NCBI GenBank assembly: GCA_900756495.1
Contig: CAAEKI010000227.1
Span: forward strand, 1-6,558
Length of the DNA stretch: 6,558 nt
Source: an uncultured Oscillospiraceae bacterium
GTDB taxonomy: Bacteria; Bacillota; Clostridia; Oscillospirales; Oscillospiraceae
Direction of reading: 5' to 3'
Shown: positions 1 to 5,817 of the stretch, piece by piece
Position numbering within the stretch: the stretch's first letter is position 1
How the letters are laid out: each line of letters begins with the position of its first letter
Notes under the pieces: model-generated
The model's database searches: none
What the model was told of the DNA's origin: nothing
Seen by the model: the letters and a program-made list of their open reading frames with translations, nothing else
Translations under genes and position numbers: made by a program

Positions 1-1461
1 CCGCACCTCAAAGTGACAGTGGTTTCCGGTGGAACGGCCAGTGGAACCAACCCTTGCGATCGGCTGTCCCTGGTAGACCTTATCGCCTGCACTGACCAAA
101 AGACTAGAGCAGTGCGCATAATATGTCTGTTTGCCGTTTCCGTGATCAATAACCACGTACTTGCCATAGCTCCAATAGCTTCCGGTTCCAGTTCCTGACC
201 AGACTACGGTACCGCCGTCGGCCGCCTTAATATTTGTACCATAGGAAGCTGCAATATCGATACCGCCATGATAGCTGTATGAGCCAAAGATCGAGCGGTA
301 TCCGAAATAGGAGGTAATGTTGCCATAGACCGGCCAGATAAAGTAGCCATTGGGATACCAACTGGGCCGAACCTTTGTCCCAACTGCCACAACCTTGGTC
401 GTTGGTTCAGAGAGCACCTGTGTCTCGATGACATTGCGCTCCCGCTCATAACCATTGACATAGGTGACCTGAGCAGTAACCAGGGCCTGCCCCTCTACAC
501 CGGCATCCAACACCCGGCTCTCGCCCTGATACATGGAATCGTCGGGAACCTCCTCCACAGGACAGGCAATGGCCTCGTTATAGGTAATCTCTTCTACGGT
601 CTGTACTGATAGGAAAGGAATTTCCTCTTTGATGTTCAAGAGCTGCCCAATGTAAAGCCTGTTGATATCAATTCCGGGATTCAGTGCTTCCAGCTCCGAC
701 ATTGTCATGTCATTCGCGAAAGCCAGCGCCATGAAGGTGTCTCCCTTTTGCACCTCGTATACCGTCTGTCCGCTGGTATTCTCTGTAAGGATAGCCTCCA
801 TCTCATCCAGATCCTGGCGCACATCAGAAGGCGTATACTCATGCGTGATGACTACATTCGAAGTGAAATCAGCCTCAACAGTATTCTCTGTCATATACGG
901 TGCCTTGAGTTCCTCCAGCATGGCCTCTAATTCAGCCTTATCGCGGGAGGCCCCAATAAACTCACCGTCTACCTTGAGGACATAGCTCTTCATCACCTCG
1001 CCTATCTGATTGAACAGATAGGTCTCAAACCCGGCTTCCGAGGGCAGAGAGCCCCGTTCTACCAATGCCTTCTCATAGGTAACAACGCTGTCCAGAGTGT
1101 AGTCATAGCCCAGAATCGAGGTAGCGCGGGCCTCTACCCGATCCACTACATCTTCGAATACCGAGGGCTCAACTACGGCGCCTAAGGCAACTCCGTCCAC
1201 CGAGACGACATATGCAGGCATATAGACCGTGGACACCACTGCCGCTACGCCTACCACTGCCGCCAAGGCGAAAAAATGGAGCGGCTGCATAATCCCCCGG
1301 CCAACGGTAGCCGCATCCGTCTGAAGCAGTGTCCGGTGGGCCTGCTCTCTCCAGAGCACGGTATGTGCTTTCAGCTCTCCGCCCAGCAGCCGCAATCTAG
1401 CAGACACAGTGTCCAGGGCCCCATGCCCGCCTCCTCTGGGACGGTGCAAAATCTCATCCAT
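1..1461 (-). CDS. Membrane-anchored M23 peptidoglycan endopeptidase with LysM and G5 domains (3' end off window)
   Basis: Reading from the ATG at 1461 gives 487 uninterrupted codons to the window edge; only the last few residues are missing. A GGAGGG ribosome binding site lies just upstream of the ATG. In order: a basic, probably cytoplasmic N-terminus (1-60); one hydrophobic membrane segment (about 61-80); two related extracytoplasmic units beginning YVVSVDG (84) and YVLKVDG (160); a LysM domain (about 233-279, with VQKGDTF and NPGIDINRLYIGQ); a G5 domain (about 286-362); and an M23/LytM peptidase domain from about 376. All expected zinc and catalytic residues are visible: H398 and D402 in HGGID, H450 in YYAH, and H481/H483 in HCHF. 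M23 enzymes cut peptide cross-bridges in peptidoglycan, while LysM and G5 bind glycans. The protein should therefore be an active wall hydrolase tethered outside the membrane. It has its own promoter with a WalR-like box. The exact bond cut and physiological role cannot be read from sequence. Confidence 0.93.
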   Translation of the reverse strand, partial: MDEILHRPRGGGHGALDTVSARLRLLGGELKAHTVLWREQAHRTLLQTDAATVGRGIMQPLHFFALAAVVGVAAVVSTVYMPAYVVSVDGVALGAVVEPSVFEDVVDRVEARATSILGYDYTLDSVVTYEKALVERGSLPSEAGFETYLFNQIGEVMKSYVLKVDGEFIGASRDKAELEAMLEELKAPYMTENTVEADFTSNVVITHEYTPSDVRQDLDEMEAILTENTSGQTVYEVQKGDTFMALAFANDMTMSELEALNPGIDINRLYIGQLLNIKEEIPFLSVQTVEEITYNEAIACPVEEVPDDSMYQGESRVLDAGVEGQALVTAQVTYVNGYERERNVIETQVLSEPTTKVVAVGTKVRPSWYPNGYFIWPVYGNITSYFGYRSIFGSYSYHGGIDIAASYGTNIKAADGGTVVWSGTGTGSYWSYGKYVVIDHGNGKQTYYAHCSSLLVSAGDKVYQGQPIARVGSTGRSTGNHCHFEVR

Positions 1462-1536
1462 TGGGGGTTTCCCTCCCTTTGTGAAGAACTTCTATTCCAT
1501 TTCTCAAATAGAAAGATAACAGAACGGATATGAAAT

Positions 1537-1553
1537 ATTACAATTTGGTTACA
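1537..1553 (-). promoter_or_regulatory. WalR (YycF)-type operator upstream of the M23 gene
   Basis: On the minus strand the sequence is TGTAAC-CAAAT-TGTAAT. This fits the known WalR consensus of two direct TGTWAH hexamers separated by 5 nt with no mismatch. WalR is the essential Firmicutes response regulator that controls peptidoglycan hydrolase genes, so finding its box upstream of an M23 hydrolase is functionally coherent. The box lies about 76-92 nt before the start codon. The match is seen directly; binding is inferred. Confidence 0.7.
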
Positions 1554-1559
1554 AAGGCT

Positions 1560-1588
1560 ATGATACACGTTTTTTGTCGCCGCGTCAA
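1560..1588 (-). promoter_or_regulatory. Sigma-A-type promoter for the M23 gene
   Basis: On the minus strand, TTGACG (1588-1583) and TATCAT (1565-1560) are separated by exactly 17 nt, each matching the vegetative consensus at 5 of 6 positions. The predicted transcription start is near 1553, giving a leader of about 90 nt before the ATG at 1461. The WalR-like box then falls at the start of the transcript. A weaker second option, using the TTGTAA inside the box and TGTTAT about 16 nt later, cannot be excluded. Confidence 0.6.
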
Positions 1589-1839
1589 GCCCTTTCTGTC
1601 AATAGCTGGCTGACGCCCTTTCCCACGACATCTTGTAGCACACACCGTAAAAAAAAGTCAGTTATCCCCAAGTAAAGCCGCCGCACTGTTGTCCTGCGGA
1701 AAATAAGTTTGGCGAATTTCACCAGAACATTTGACCTGTCCTTCCTCGCCGCTTTCTTCCAGCTCCCCTTTTGGATGCTGTCGTCACCTCTGTTTGTCTC
1801 TGTACAGCTCTTGTGCCGTCCTGATTCATTTTGTAGCAG
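1589..1839. other. Non-coding spacer between the pta terminator and the M23 promoter; nothing assigned
   Basis: No reading frame here has a ribosome binding site plus a plausible protein. Visible items are a second TTGACA on the minus strand just upstream of the M23 -35 element, an imperfect inverted repeat (CGTCAAGCC with GGCTGACG, 1583-1614), a small CCGCA/TGCGG hairpin near 1680-1700, and an 8-nt A run (1649-1656). None forms a recognisable RNA gene or terminator. Confidence 0.5.
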
Positions 1840-1875
1840 AAAAGAAGAGCGCCGGACATTCGTTCGGCGCTCTTC
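1836..1875 (-). terminator. Rho-independent terminator of pta
   Basis: GAAGAGCGCCG (1844-1854) and CGGCGCTCTTC (1865-1875) form a perfect 11-bp stem around a 10-nt loop. On the minus strand the stem ends in CTTC and is followed by TTTTCTGC, a short U-rich tail. It begins about 25 nt after the pta stop codon, which places it correctly to end that transcript and separate it from the downstream M23 gene. Confidence 0.85.
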
Positions 1876-1899
1876 GCGTTCGATTTGATGTAAGGTCAG

Positions 1900-2883
1900 T
1901 TACTTGAGTGCGGCAGTGATGATAGCCATGGAATAGACCTCCTGGGCGTTGCAGCCGCGGGAGAGGTCGTTGATGGGGGCGTTGAGGCCCAGCAGGATGG
2001 GGCCGTAGGCATCGAAGCCGCCCAGGCGCTGGGCGATCTTGTAGCCGATGTTGCCGGCGTTGATGTCGGGGAAGATGAAGGTGTTGGCATAGCCGGCCAC
2101 CTGGGAGCCGGGGAACTTCAGCTGGCCCACGGTGGGGGACACGGCGGCGTCGAACTGCATCTCGCCGTCGATGGCCAAGTCGGGGGCAGCCTCCTTGGCC
2201 TTGGCGCAGGCGTTGCGCATCTTGTCCACGTCCTCGCCCTTGCCGGAGCCCTTGGTGGAGTAGCTCAGGAAAGCCACCTTGGGGTCGATGCCGAAGATCT
2301 TGGCACACTTGGCGGTCTCCAGGGCGATCTCCACCAGCTCGTCCTCAGTGGGCTTGATATTGATAGCGCAGTCGCCCATGGCCAGGACGGTGTTGTCGCC
2401 CACGCCCTCACGGACCATGATAAAGCAGGAGGAGACGATCTTGTTGCCGGGCTTGGTCTTGACGAGCTGCAGGGCAGGACGGACGGTGTCGGCGGTGGAG
2501 TAGGTGGCGCCGCCCAGCAGGCAGTCGGCCACGCCCATCTTCACCAGCATGGTGCCGAAGTAGTTGCCCTTCTTCAGGGCGACGCGGCACTCGTCGGCGG
2601 TCATCTTGCCCTTGCGCAGCTCCACCATGGTCTCCACCATCTTGTCCATGCCTTCATAGGTCTCGGGATCATAGATGATGGCGCCGCGGATATTAAAGCC
2701 GCTCTTCTCAGCAGCGGCATGAACCTCGTCAGGGTTTCCCACCAGGATGGGGGTGAGGAAATTGCCGGAGAGCAGCCGGGCGCTGGCCTCCAGAATACGG
2801 GGGTCGCTTCCCTCGGTAAAGACGATCTTTCGGGGGTCCTTCTTCAGAATGTCGATCAGGGTCTGAAACATATGAATGGCCAT
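1900..2883 (-). CDS. pta: Phosphate acetyltransferase
   Basis: Pta converts acetyl-CoA and phosphate to acetyl phosphate and CoA. With acetate kinase, this makes ATP and acetate in the cytoplasm. The product is 327 residues, the usual length of the short, single-domain Pta class. It reads through the whole PTA_PTB fold: KIVFTEGSDPRILEAS (19-34), ELRKGK (88-93), TVRPALQ (133-139), MGDCAIN (169-175), FLSYSTKGSGKGEDV (205-219), DGEMQFDAA (239-247), FPDINAGNIGYK (271-282) and the hallmark SRGC (308-311). By analogy with the studied archaeal enzyme, S308 and R309 are active-site residues and R90 and R135 are phosphate/CoA-site arginines. The usual acidic partner seven residues after the serine is Glu (E315) here rather than Asp. 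The frame stays open upstream for 76 more codons, but the start at 2883 has a strong GGAGGA site and matches the family N-terminus. No acetate kinase gene is present in the window. Codon use is strongly biased to GC-ending codons, consistent with high expression. Confidence 0.96.
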   Translation of the reverse strand: MAIHMFQTLIDILKKDPRKIVFTEGSDPRILEASARLLSGNFLTPILVGNPDEVHAAAEKSGFNIRGAIIYDPETYEGMDKMVETMVELRKGKMTADECRVALKKGNYFGTMLVKMGVADCLLGGATYSTADTVRPALQLVKTKPGNKIVSSCFIMVREGVGDNTVLAMGDCAINIKPTEDELVEIALETAKCAKIFGIDPKVAFLSYSTKGSGKGEDVDKMRNACAKAKEAAPDLAIDGEMQFDAAVSPTVGQLKFPGSQVAGYANTFIFPDINAGNIGYKIAQRLGGFDAYGPILLGLNAPINDLSRGCNAQEVYSMAIITAALK

Positions 2884-2896
2884 TGGTATCTCCTCC
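2884..2896 (-). promoter_or_regulatory. pta ribosome binding site, fixing the start codon
   Basis: GGAGGA (2896-2891 on the minus strand) sits 7 nt before the ATG at 2883. This settles the pta start, because the same frame has earlier in-frame ATGs (for example at 3111). Using those would translate through the predicted promoter and add residues foreign to the family. Confidence 0.85.
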
Positions 2897-2956
2897 ATAA
2901 ATAAAGAAATAGTATCCGCTTTGGACGCCCCAGTCTGGTTTGTCCTGGTAAGCGCT

Positions 2957-2985
2957 ATTATACACCAATCCCCCCTGTCCCTCAA
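2957..2985 (-). promoter_or_regulatory. Sigma-A-type promoter for pta
   Basis: On the minus strand, a perfect TATAAT (2962-2957) lies 17 nt from TTGAGG (2985-2980, 4 of 6 to consensus). The predicted start is near 2950, giving a leader of about 67 nt. A G run of six lies in the spacer. The promoter faces away from the XRE promoter, and the two -35 elements are only about 34 bp apart, so one bound regulator could affect both. Confidence 0.7.
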
Positions 2986-3019
2986 TGCCCAAAAGTCATA
3001 AGATTGTGAAAAAATCCAC

Positions 3020-3048
3020 TTTACTTTTTGTATTTTCAAATTTATACT
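3020..3048 (+). promoter_or_regulatory. Promoter for the XRE regulator-lepA transcript
   Basis: TTTACT (3020-3025) and TATACT (3043-3048) are separated by 17 nt, matching the sigma-A consensus at 4 and 5 positions respectively, in an AT-rich patch. The predicted start is near 3055, giving a leader of about 50 nt that contains the inverted repeat at 3067-3093. Confidence 0.55.
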
Positions 3049-3066
3049 ATACACACTGTTTATCAA

Positions 3067-3093
3067 GGTTCCCCTCTCCTGCAACGGGGATCC
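3067..3093 (+). repeat. Inverted repeat in the leader of the XRE gene
   Basis: GGTTCCCC (3067-3074) and GGGGATCC (3086-3093) pair with one T-T mismatch around an 11-nt loop, ending 2 nt before the GGAGG ribosome binding site of the XRE gene. It could be an RNA hairpin affecting translation or a DNA operator for autoregulation. No U tract follows, so it is not a terminator. Chance cannot be ruled out. Confidence 0.35.
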
Positions 3094-3105
3094 ATGGAGG
3101 TTATT

Positions 3106-3804
3106 ATGCATTCTGATTTTTCCAGGTGCCTGTCCCTGTTGAGACAGGAAAAGGGAATCAGCCAGAGGGCCGCCGCCAAGGAGCTTGGAATCAGCCAGGC
3201 CCTGCTATCCCATTATGAAAACGGCGTCCGGGAGCCAGGTCTTGCCTTTGTCACCAAGGCCTGCGATTTTTATAATGTGTCCGCTGATTTTCTGCTGGGA
3301 CGCACCCTATCCAGAGACGGTACCACCATCGGCCCTGACGAGCTCTACGATTACTCCGCCGAGAAAGACAATGTCCTCCACGGCTCCATTATGGCCACCC
3401 TCAATAAGAAGCTGCTGGTGAATTCTGTAGGCGTCCTTTTTGATCTACTGGGAAAGGTGGGCCAAAAAGCGGCCATTATGGCGGCCTCCGAATATCTGGG
3501 GACTGCGGTTTACCGCCTTTTTCGACATCTATATCGGGCCGACGGAACCCAAAACGAGGATTTTTTCTCTGTACCGGTGCGGCAGTTTCTCACAGGCATA
3601 GCCAATGCCGACATGATCTGCTCAGAGTATGACTATGTGGAATCGCTGGCCGCTCATGTCAAGGAAAAGGGCGCTTTCCCCCCGATGAACAACGATGCCC
3701 TGGCACAGAATTATCCCGGCCTGTACCAGTCCCTCCTTCAGATCATTCACACCACCGGCGAGCGGATCAAACGAAACATGGACACCCGGAAAAGCGAGAG
3801 GTGA
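3106..3804 (+). CDS. XRE-family transcriptional regulator with uncharacterised C-terminal domain
   Basis: The product is 232 residues. Residues 7-65 form a Cro/C1-type helix-turn-helix: [19 protein letters not shown], then [15 protein letters not shown] and the family-typical ending [12 protein letters not shown]. The likely role is sequence-specific DNA binding. The remaining part (about 78-232) is mostly helical in character, with hydrophobic stretches near 103-140 and 205-216. I do not recognise it; it may serve dimerisation or effector sensing. No membrane segment is evident. The start at 3106 has TGGAGG 5 nt upstream. An in-frame ATG at 3094 is less likely, since it would place that site inside the gene. 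The gene is divergent from pta and its stop lies 4 nt before the lepA ATG, so it is probably cotranscribed and translationally coupled with lepA. Targets are unknown; its own promoter, the pta promoter and lepA expression are reasonable candidates. Confidence 0.85.
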   Translation: MHSDFSRCLSLLRQEKGISQRAAAKELGISQALLSHYENGVREPGLAFVTKACDFYNVSADFLLGRTLSRDGTTIGPDELYDYSAEKDNVLHGSIMATLNKKLLVNSVGVLFDLLGKVGQKAAIMAASEYLGTAVYRLFRHLYRADGTQNEDFFSVPVRQFLTGIANADMICSEYDYVESLAAHVKEKGAFPPMNNDALAQNYPGLYQSLLQIIHTTGERIKRNMDTRKSER

Positions 3805-3811
3805 AAGCATG
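3796..3811 (+). promoter_or_regulatory. lepA ribosome binding site overlapping the XRE stop codon
   Basis: GAGAGGTG (3796-3803) precedes the lepA ATG (3809-3811) by 5 nt and overlaps the last codons and TGA (3802-3804) of the XRE gene. Ribosomes finishing the regulator end on the lepA initiation site, a typical coupled arrangement. It also fixes the lepA start, which matches the family N-terminus; the frame is open further upstream. Confidence 0.75.
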
Positions 3812-5617
3812 ACCGACCAGAGCAAAATCAGAAATTTCAGTATCATAGCCCATATTGACCACGGCAAAAGCACCCTGTCCGACCGTCTGATTGAAAAGTG
3901 CGACGCGGTAGAGGCCAGGGAGATGGAGAGCCAGCTCCTGGACAATATGGACCTGGAACGTGAACGGGGAATTACCATCAAAGCCCGGGCGGTAAAACTC
4001 AATTACAGGGCCCAGGACGGCAACGTCTATGAGCTCAACCTCATCGACACGCCCGGCCATGTAGACTTCAATTACGAGGTCTCCCGCTCTCTGGCCGCCT
4101 GTGAGGGGGCCATACTGGTGGTGGATGCCGCCCAGGGAATTGAGGCCCAGACACTTGCCAACACCTACCTGGCCCTGGAACATGATTTGGAGATCCGCCC
4201 CGTCATCAACAAAATTGACCTGCCCGCCGCCGATCCGCAGCGGGTCAAGGATGAAGTGGAGAATATCATCGGCCTGCCCGCCCAGGACGCCCCTGAGATC
4301 TCGGCCAAGATGGGCATCAACATCGATGCCGTGCTGGAGGATATTGTCCACAGTATTCCTGCCCCCAAGGGAGACCCCGCGGCCCCTTTGAAGGCCCTTA
4401 TCTTCGACAGCCAGTACGACGCCTATCGGGGTGTCATCGTCTACTTCCGGGTCATGGAGGGAACCATCCGCACCGGCATGAAGGTAAGGATGATGGCCTC
4501 GGGTGCCACCTACGAGGTCATTGAATGCGGCCACCTGCTCCCTCTGGGCATGGAGCCCTGCCAGGAGCTCATTGCAGGAGAAGTGGGCTATTTTACCGCT
4601 TCCATTAAAAATGTAAAGGACACCCAGGTGGGCGACACCGTCACTGGGGCGGAGCGCCCCGCCGGCGATCCGCTGCCCGGGTACCGGCCCGCCCGGGCCA
4701 TGGTCTACTGCGGTATTTATACTGAGGATGGTTCCAAGTATCCCGACCTGCGGGACGCTCTGGAAAAGCTCCAGCTCAATGATGCCTCTCTCTCTTTTGA
4801 GCCCGAGTCCTCCGCCGCTTTGGGCTTTGGGTTCCGGTGCGGCTTTCTCGGGATGCTCCATATGGAGATCATCCAGGAGCGACTGGAGCGGGAGTTTGAC
4901 TTGGACCTCATCACTACCCTCCCCTCTGTCATCTACCGCATCACCAAGACCGATGGTACGGTGGTTTTAGTGGACAATCCCCATAACTATCCCGACCCCG
5001 CTGTCATCGCCACAGCCGAGGAGCCCTATGCCAAAGTGTCTATTGTAACGCCCCCCGACTATGTGGGCAATATTATGCCCATGTGCCAGGAGCGGCGGGC
5101 CGTCTTCAAAGATATGCAGTACCTGGATACCAACCTGGCCGAGCTCCATTACTCCATGCCCCTGGGAGAAATCATCTATGACTTTTTTGATACTTTGAAA
5201 GCCCGTACCAAGGGATATGCCTCCCTGGACTATGAGCTGGACCGCTACGAACCCTCTGAGCTTGTAAAGGTGGATATGCTGCTTAATGGCGACCAGGTCG
5301 ACGCCCTGTCCTTCATAGCCCACAGGGACAAGGCCTACCCACGGGCCCGGCGGCTGTGTGAGAAGCTGAAGGAAAATATTCCCCGCCAACTCTTTGAGGT
5401 GCCCGTTCAGGCCGCGATAGGCGGAAAGATCATTGCCCGGGAGACAGTGAAAGCGATGCGCAAGGATGTGCTGGCCAAGTGCTACGGCGGCGACATCACG
5501 CGGAAAAAGAAGCTGCTGGAAAAACAGAAAGAAGGCAAAAAGAAGATGCGTTCCCTGGGAAGCGTACAAATTCCCACCGAGGCATTTATGGCTGTCCTCA
5601 AGCTGGACGAGGAATAA
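3809..5617 (+). CDS. lepA: Translation elongation factor 4 (LepA), ribosome-associated GTPase
   Basis: The product is 602 residues, full length for LepA. The GTPase domain shows all motifs: G1 AHIDHGKST (14-22), G2 RGIT (53-56), G3 DTPGH (80-84, with the catalytic histidine H84), G4 NKID (134-137) and G5 SAK (165-167). The EF-G-like beta-barrel and alpha/beta domains follow. The LepA-specific C-terminal domain is intact, including [20 protein letters not shown] and the basic segment [20 protein letters not shown] near 559-578, ending in the family-typical [11 protein letters not shown]. LepA binds ribosomes and is reported to act in back-translocation, initiation or ribosome biogenesis; its exact role is debated. 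In many Firmicutes lepA is followed by hemW and heat-shock genes; here it follows an XRE regulator and precedes a decarboxylase-family gene. No terminator is obvious after the stop. Confidence 0.97.
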   Translation: MTDQSKIRNFSIIAHIDHGKSTLSDRLIEKCDAVEAREMESQLLDNMDLERERGITIKARAVKLNYRAQDGNVYELNLIDTPGHVDFNYEVSRSLAACEGAILVVDAAQGIEAQTLANTYLALEHDLEIRPVINKIDLPAADPQRVKDEVENIIGLPAQDAPEISAKMGINIDAVLEDIVHSIPAPKGDPAAPLKALIFDSQYDAYRGVIVYFRVMEGTIRTGMKVRMMASGATYEVIECGHLLPLGMEPCQELIAGEVGYFTASIKNVKDTQVGDTVTGAERPAGDPLPGYRPARAMVYCGIYTEDGSKYPDLRDALEKLQLNDASLSFEPESSAALGFGFRCGFLGMLHMEIIQERLEREFDLDLITTLPSVIYRITKTDGTVVLVDNPHNYPDPAVIATAEEPYAKVSIVTPPDYVGNIMPMCQERRAVFKDMQYLDTNLAELHYSMPLGEIIYDFFDTLKARTKGYASLDYELDRYEPSELVKVDMLLNGDQVDALSFIAHRDKAYPRARRLCEKLKENIPRQLFEVPVQAAIGGKIIARETVKAMRKDVLAKCYGGDITRKKKLLEKQKEGKKKMRSLGSVQIPTEAFMAVLKLDEE

Positions 5618-5648
5618 AGCGCACAGCAGTTCCTGTCCCCCCCCCTTT

Positions 5649-5734
5649 GGAGCTACGCTGCCGGTCCTTCCGTACTTGCCACTCAGCTGTGGGTCATAAG
5701 CGTGCTCCTGCCGTCATCGGGCCGGACAGATGAC
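5649..5734 (+). other. Possible structured RNA leader between lepA and the decarboxylase gene
   Basis: Two potential stems lie back to back. The first pairs GGAGC-T-ACGCT (5649-5659) with AGCGTGCTCC (5699-5708): ten pairs with one bulged T, enclosing 39 nt that hold a smaller CCAC/GTGG hairpin. The second pairs GTCATC (5713-5718) with GATGAC (5729-5734) around a 10-nt loop. A run of nine C (5637-5645) precedes them and an unstructured CA-rich stretch follows before the AAAGGAGA site. No U tract follows either stem, so they are not intrinsic terminators. I do not recognise a known riboswitch class, and the pairings may be chance. Confidence 0.3.
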
Positions 5735-5817
5735 TCCCCCAACCACACAACACAACCCCTGCTCTGTGACGGAAGCCGACCCGCACAGGCGCTACTCCCC
5801 AGAAAGGAGACCCTCTC

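Noticed and set aside
1661..1669. TTATCCCCA, one mismatch from a DnaA box
   Set aside because: It is a single isolated near-match with no cluster, no AT-rich unwinding element and no dnaA/dnaN context, so it does not indicate an origin.
1649..1680. Eight T on the minus strand after a weak CAGT/ACTG pairing, as a second terminator
   Set aside because: The only stem is 4 bp with a loop of over 20 nt. That is too weak to call, and a good pta terminator already exists at 1836-1875.
1720..1831. A 36-codon minus-strand frame (MNQDGTRAV...) just downstream of the pta terminator
   Set aside because: There is no ribosome binding site before its ATG, and the product is a basic low-complexity peptide with no recognisable features.
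1826..2308. A 160-codon minus-strand frame overlapping pta in another frame
   Set aside because: Its low-complexity Arg/Pro/Gln-rich product mirrors pta codon bias, and it runs through the pta terminator. It is a shadow frame.
2884..3111. A 76-residue N-terminal extension of Pta
   Set aside because: It would begin inside the divergent XRE start region, read through the predicted pta promoter, and lacks family similarity. The GGAGGA site supports the start at 2883.
3767..4861. A 364-codon open frame antisense to lepA
   Set aside because: It lies wholly opposite conserved LepA coding sequence and the XRE end, has no family signature and no suitable ribosome site. Long antisense frames are common opposite GC-biased codons.
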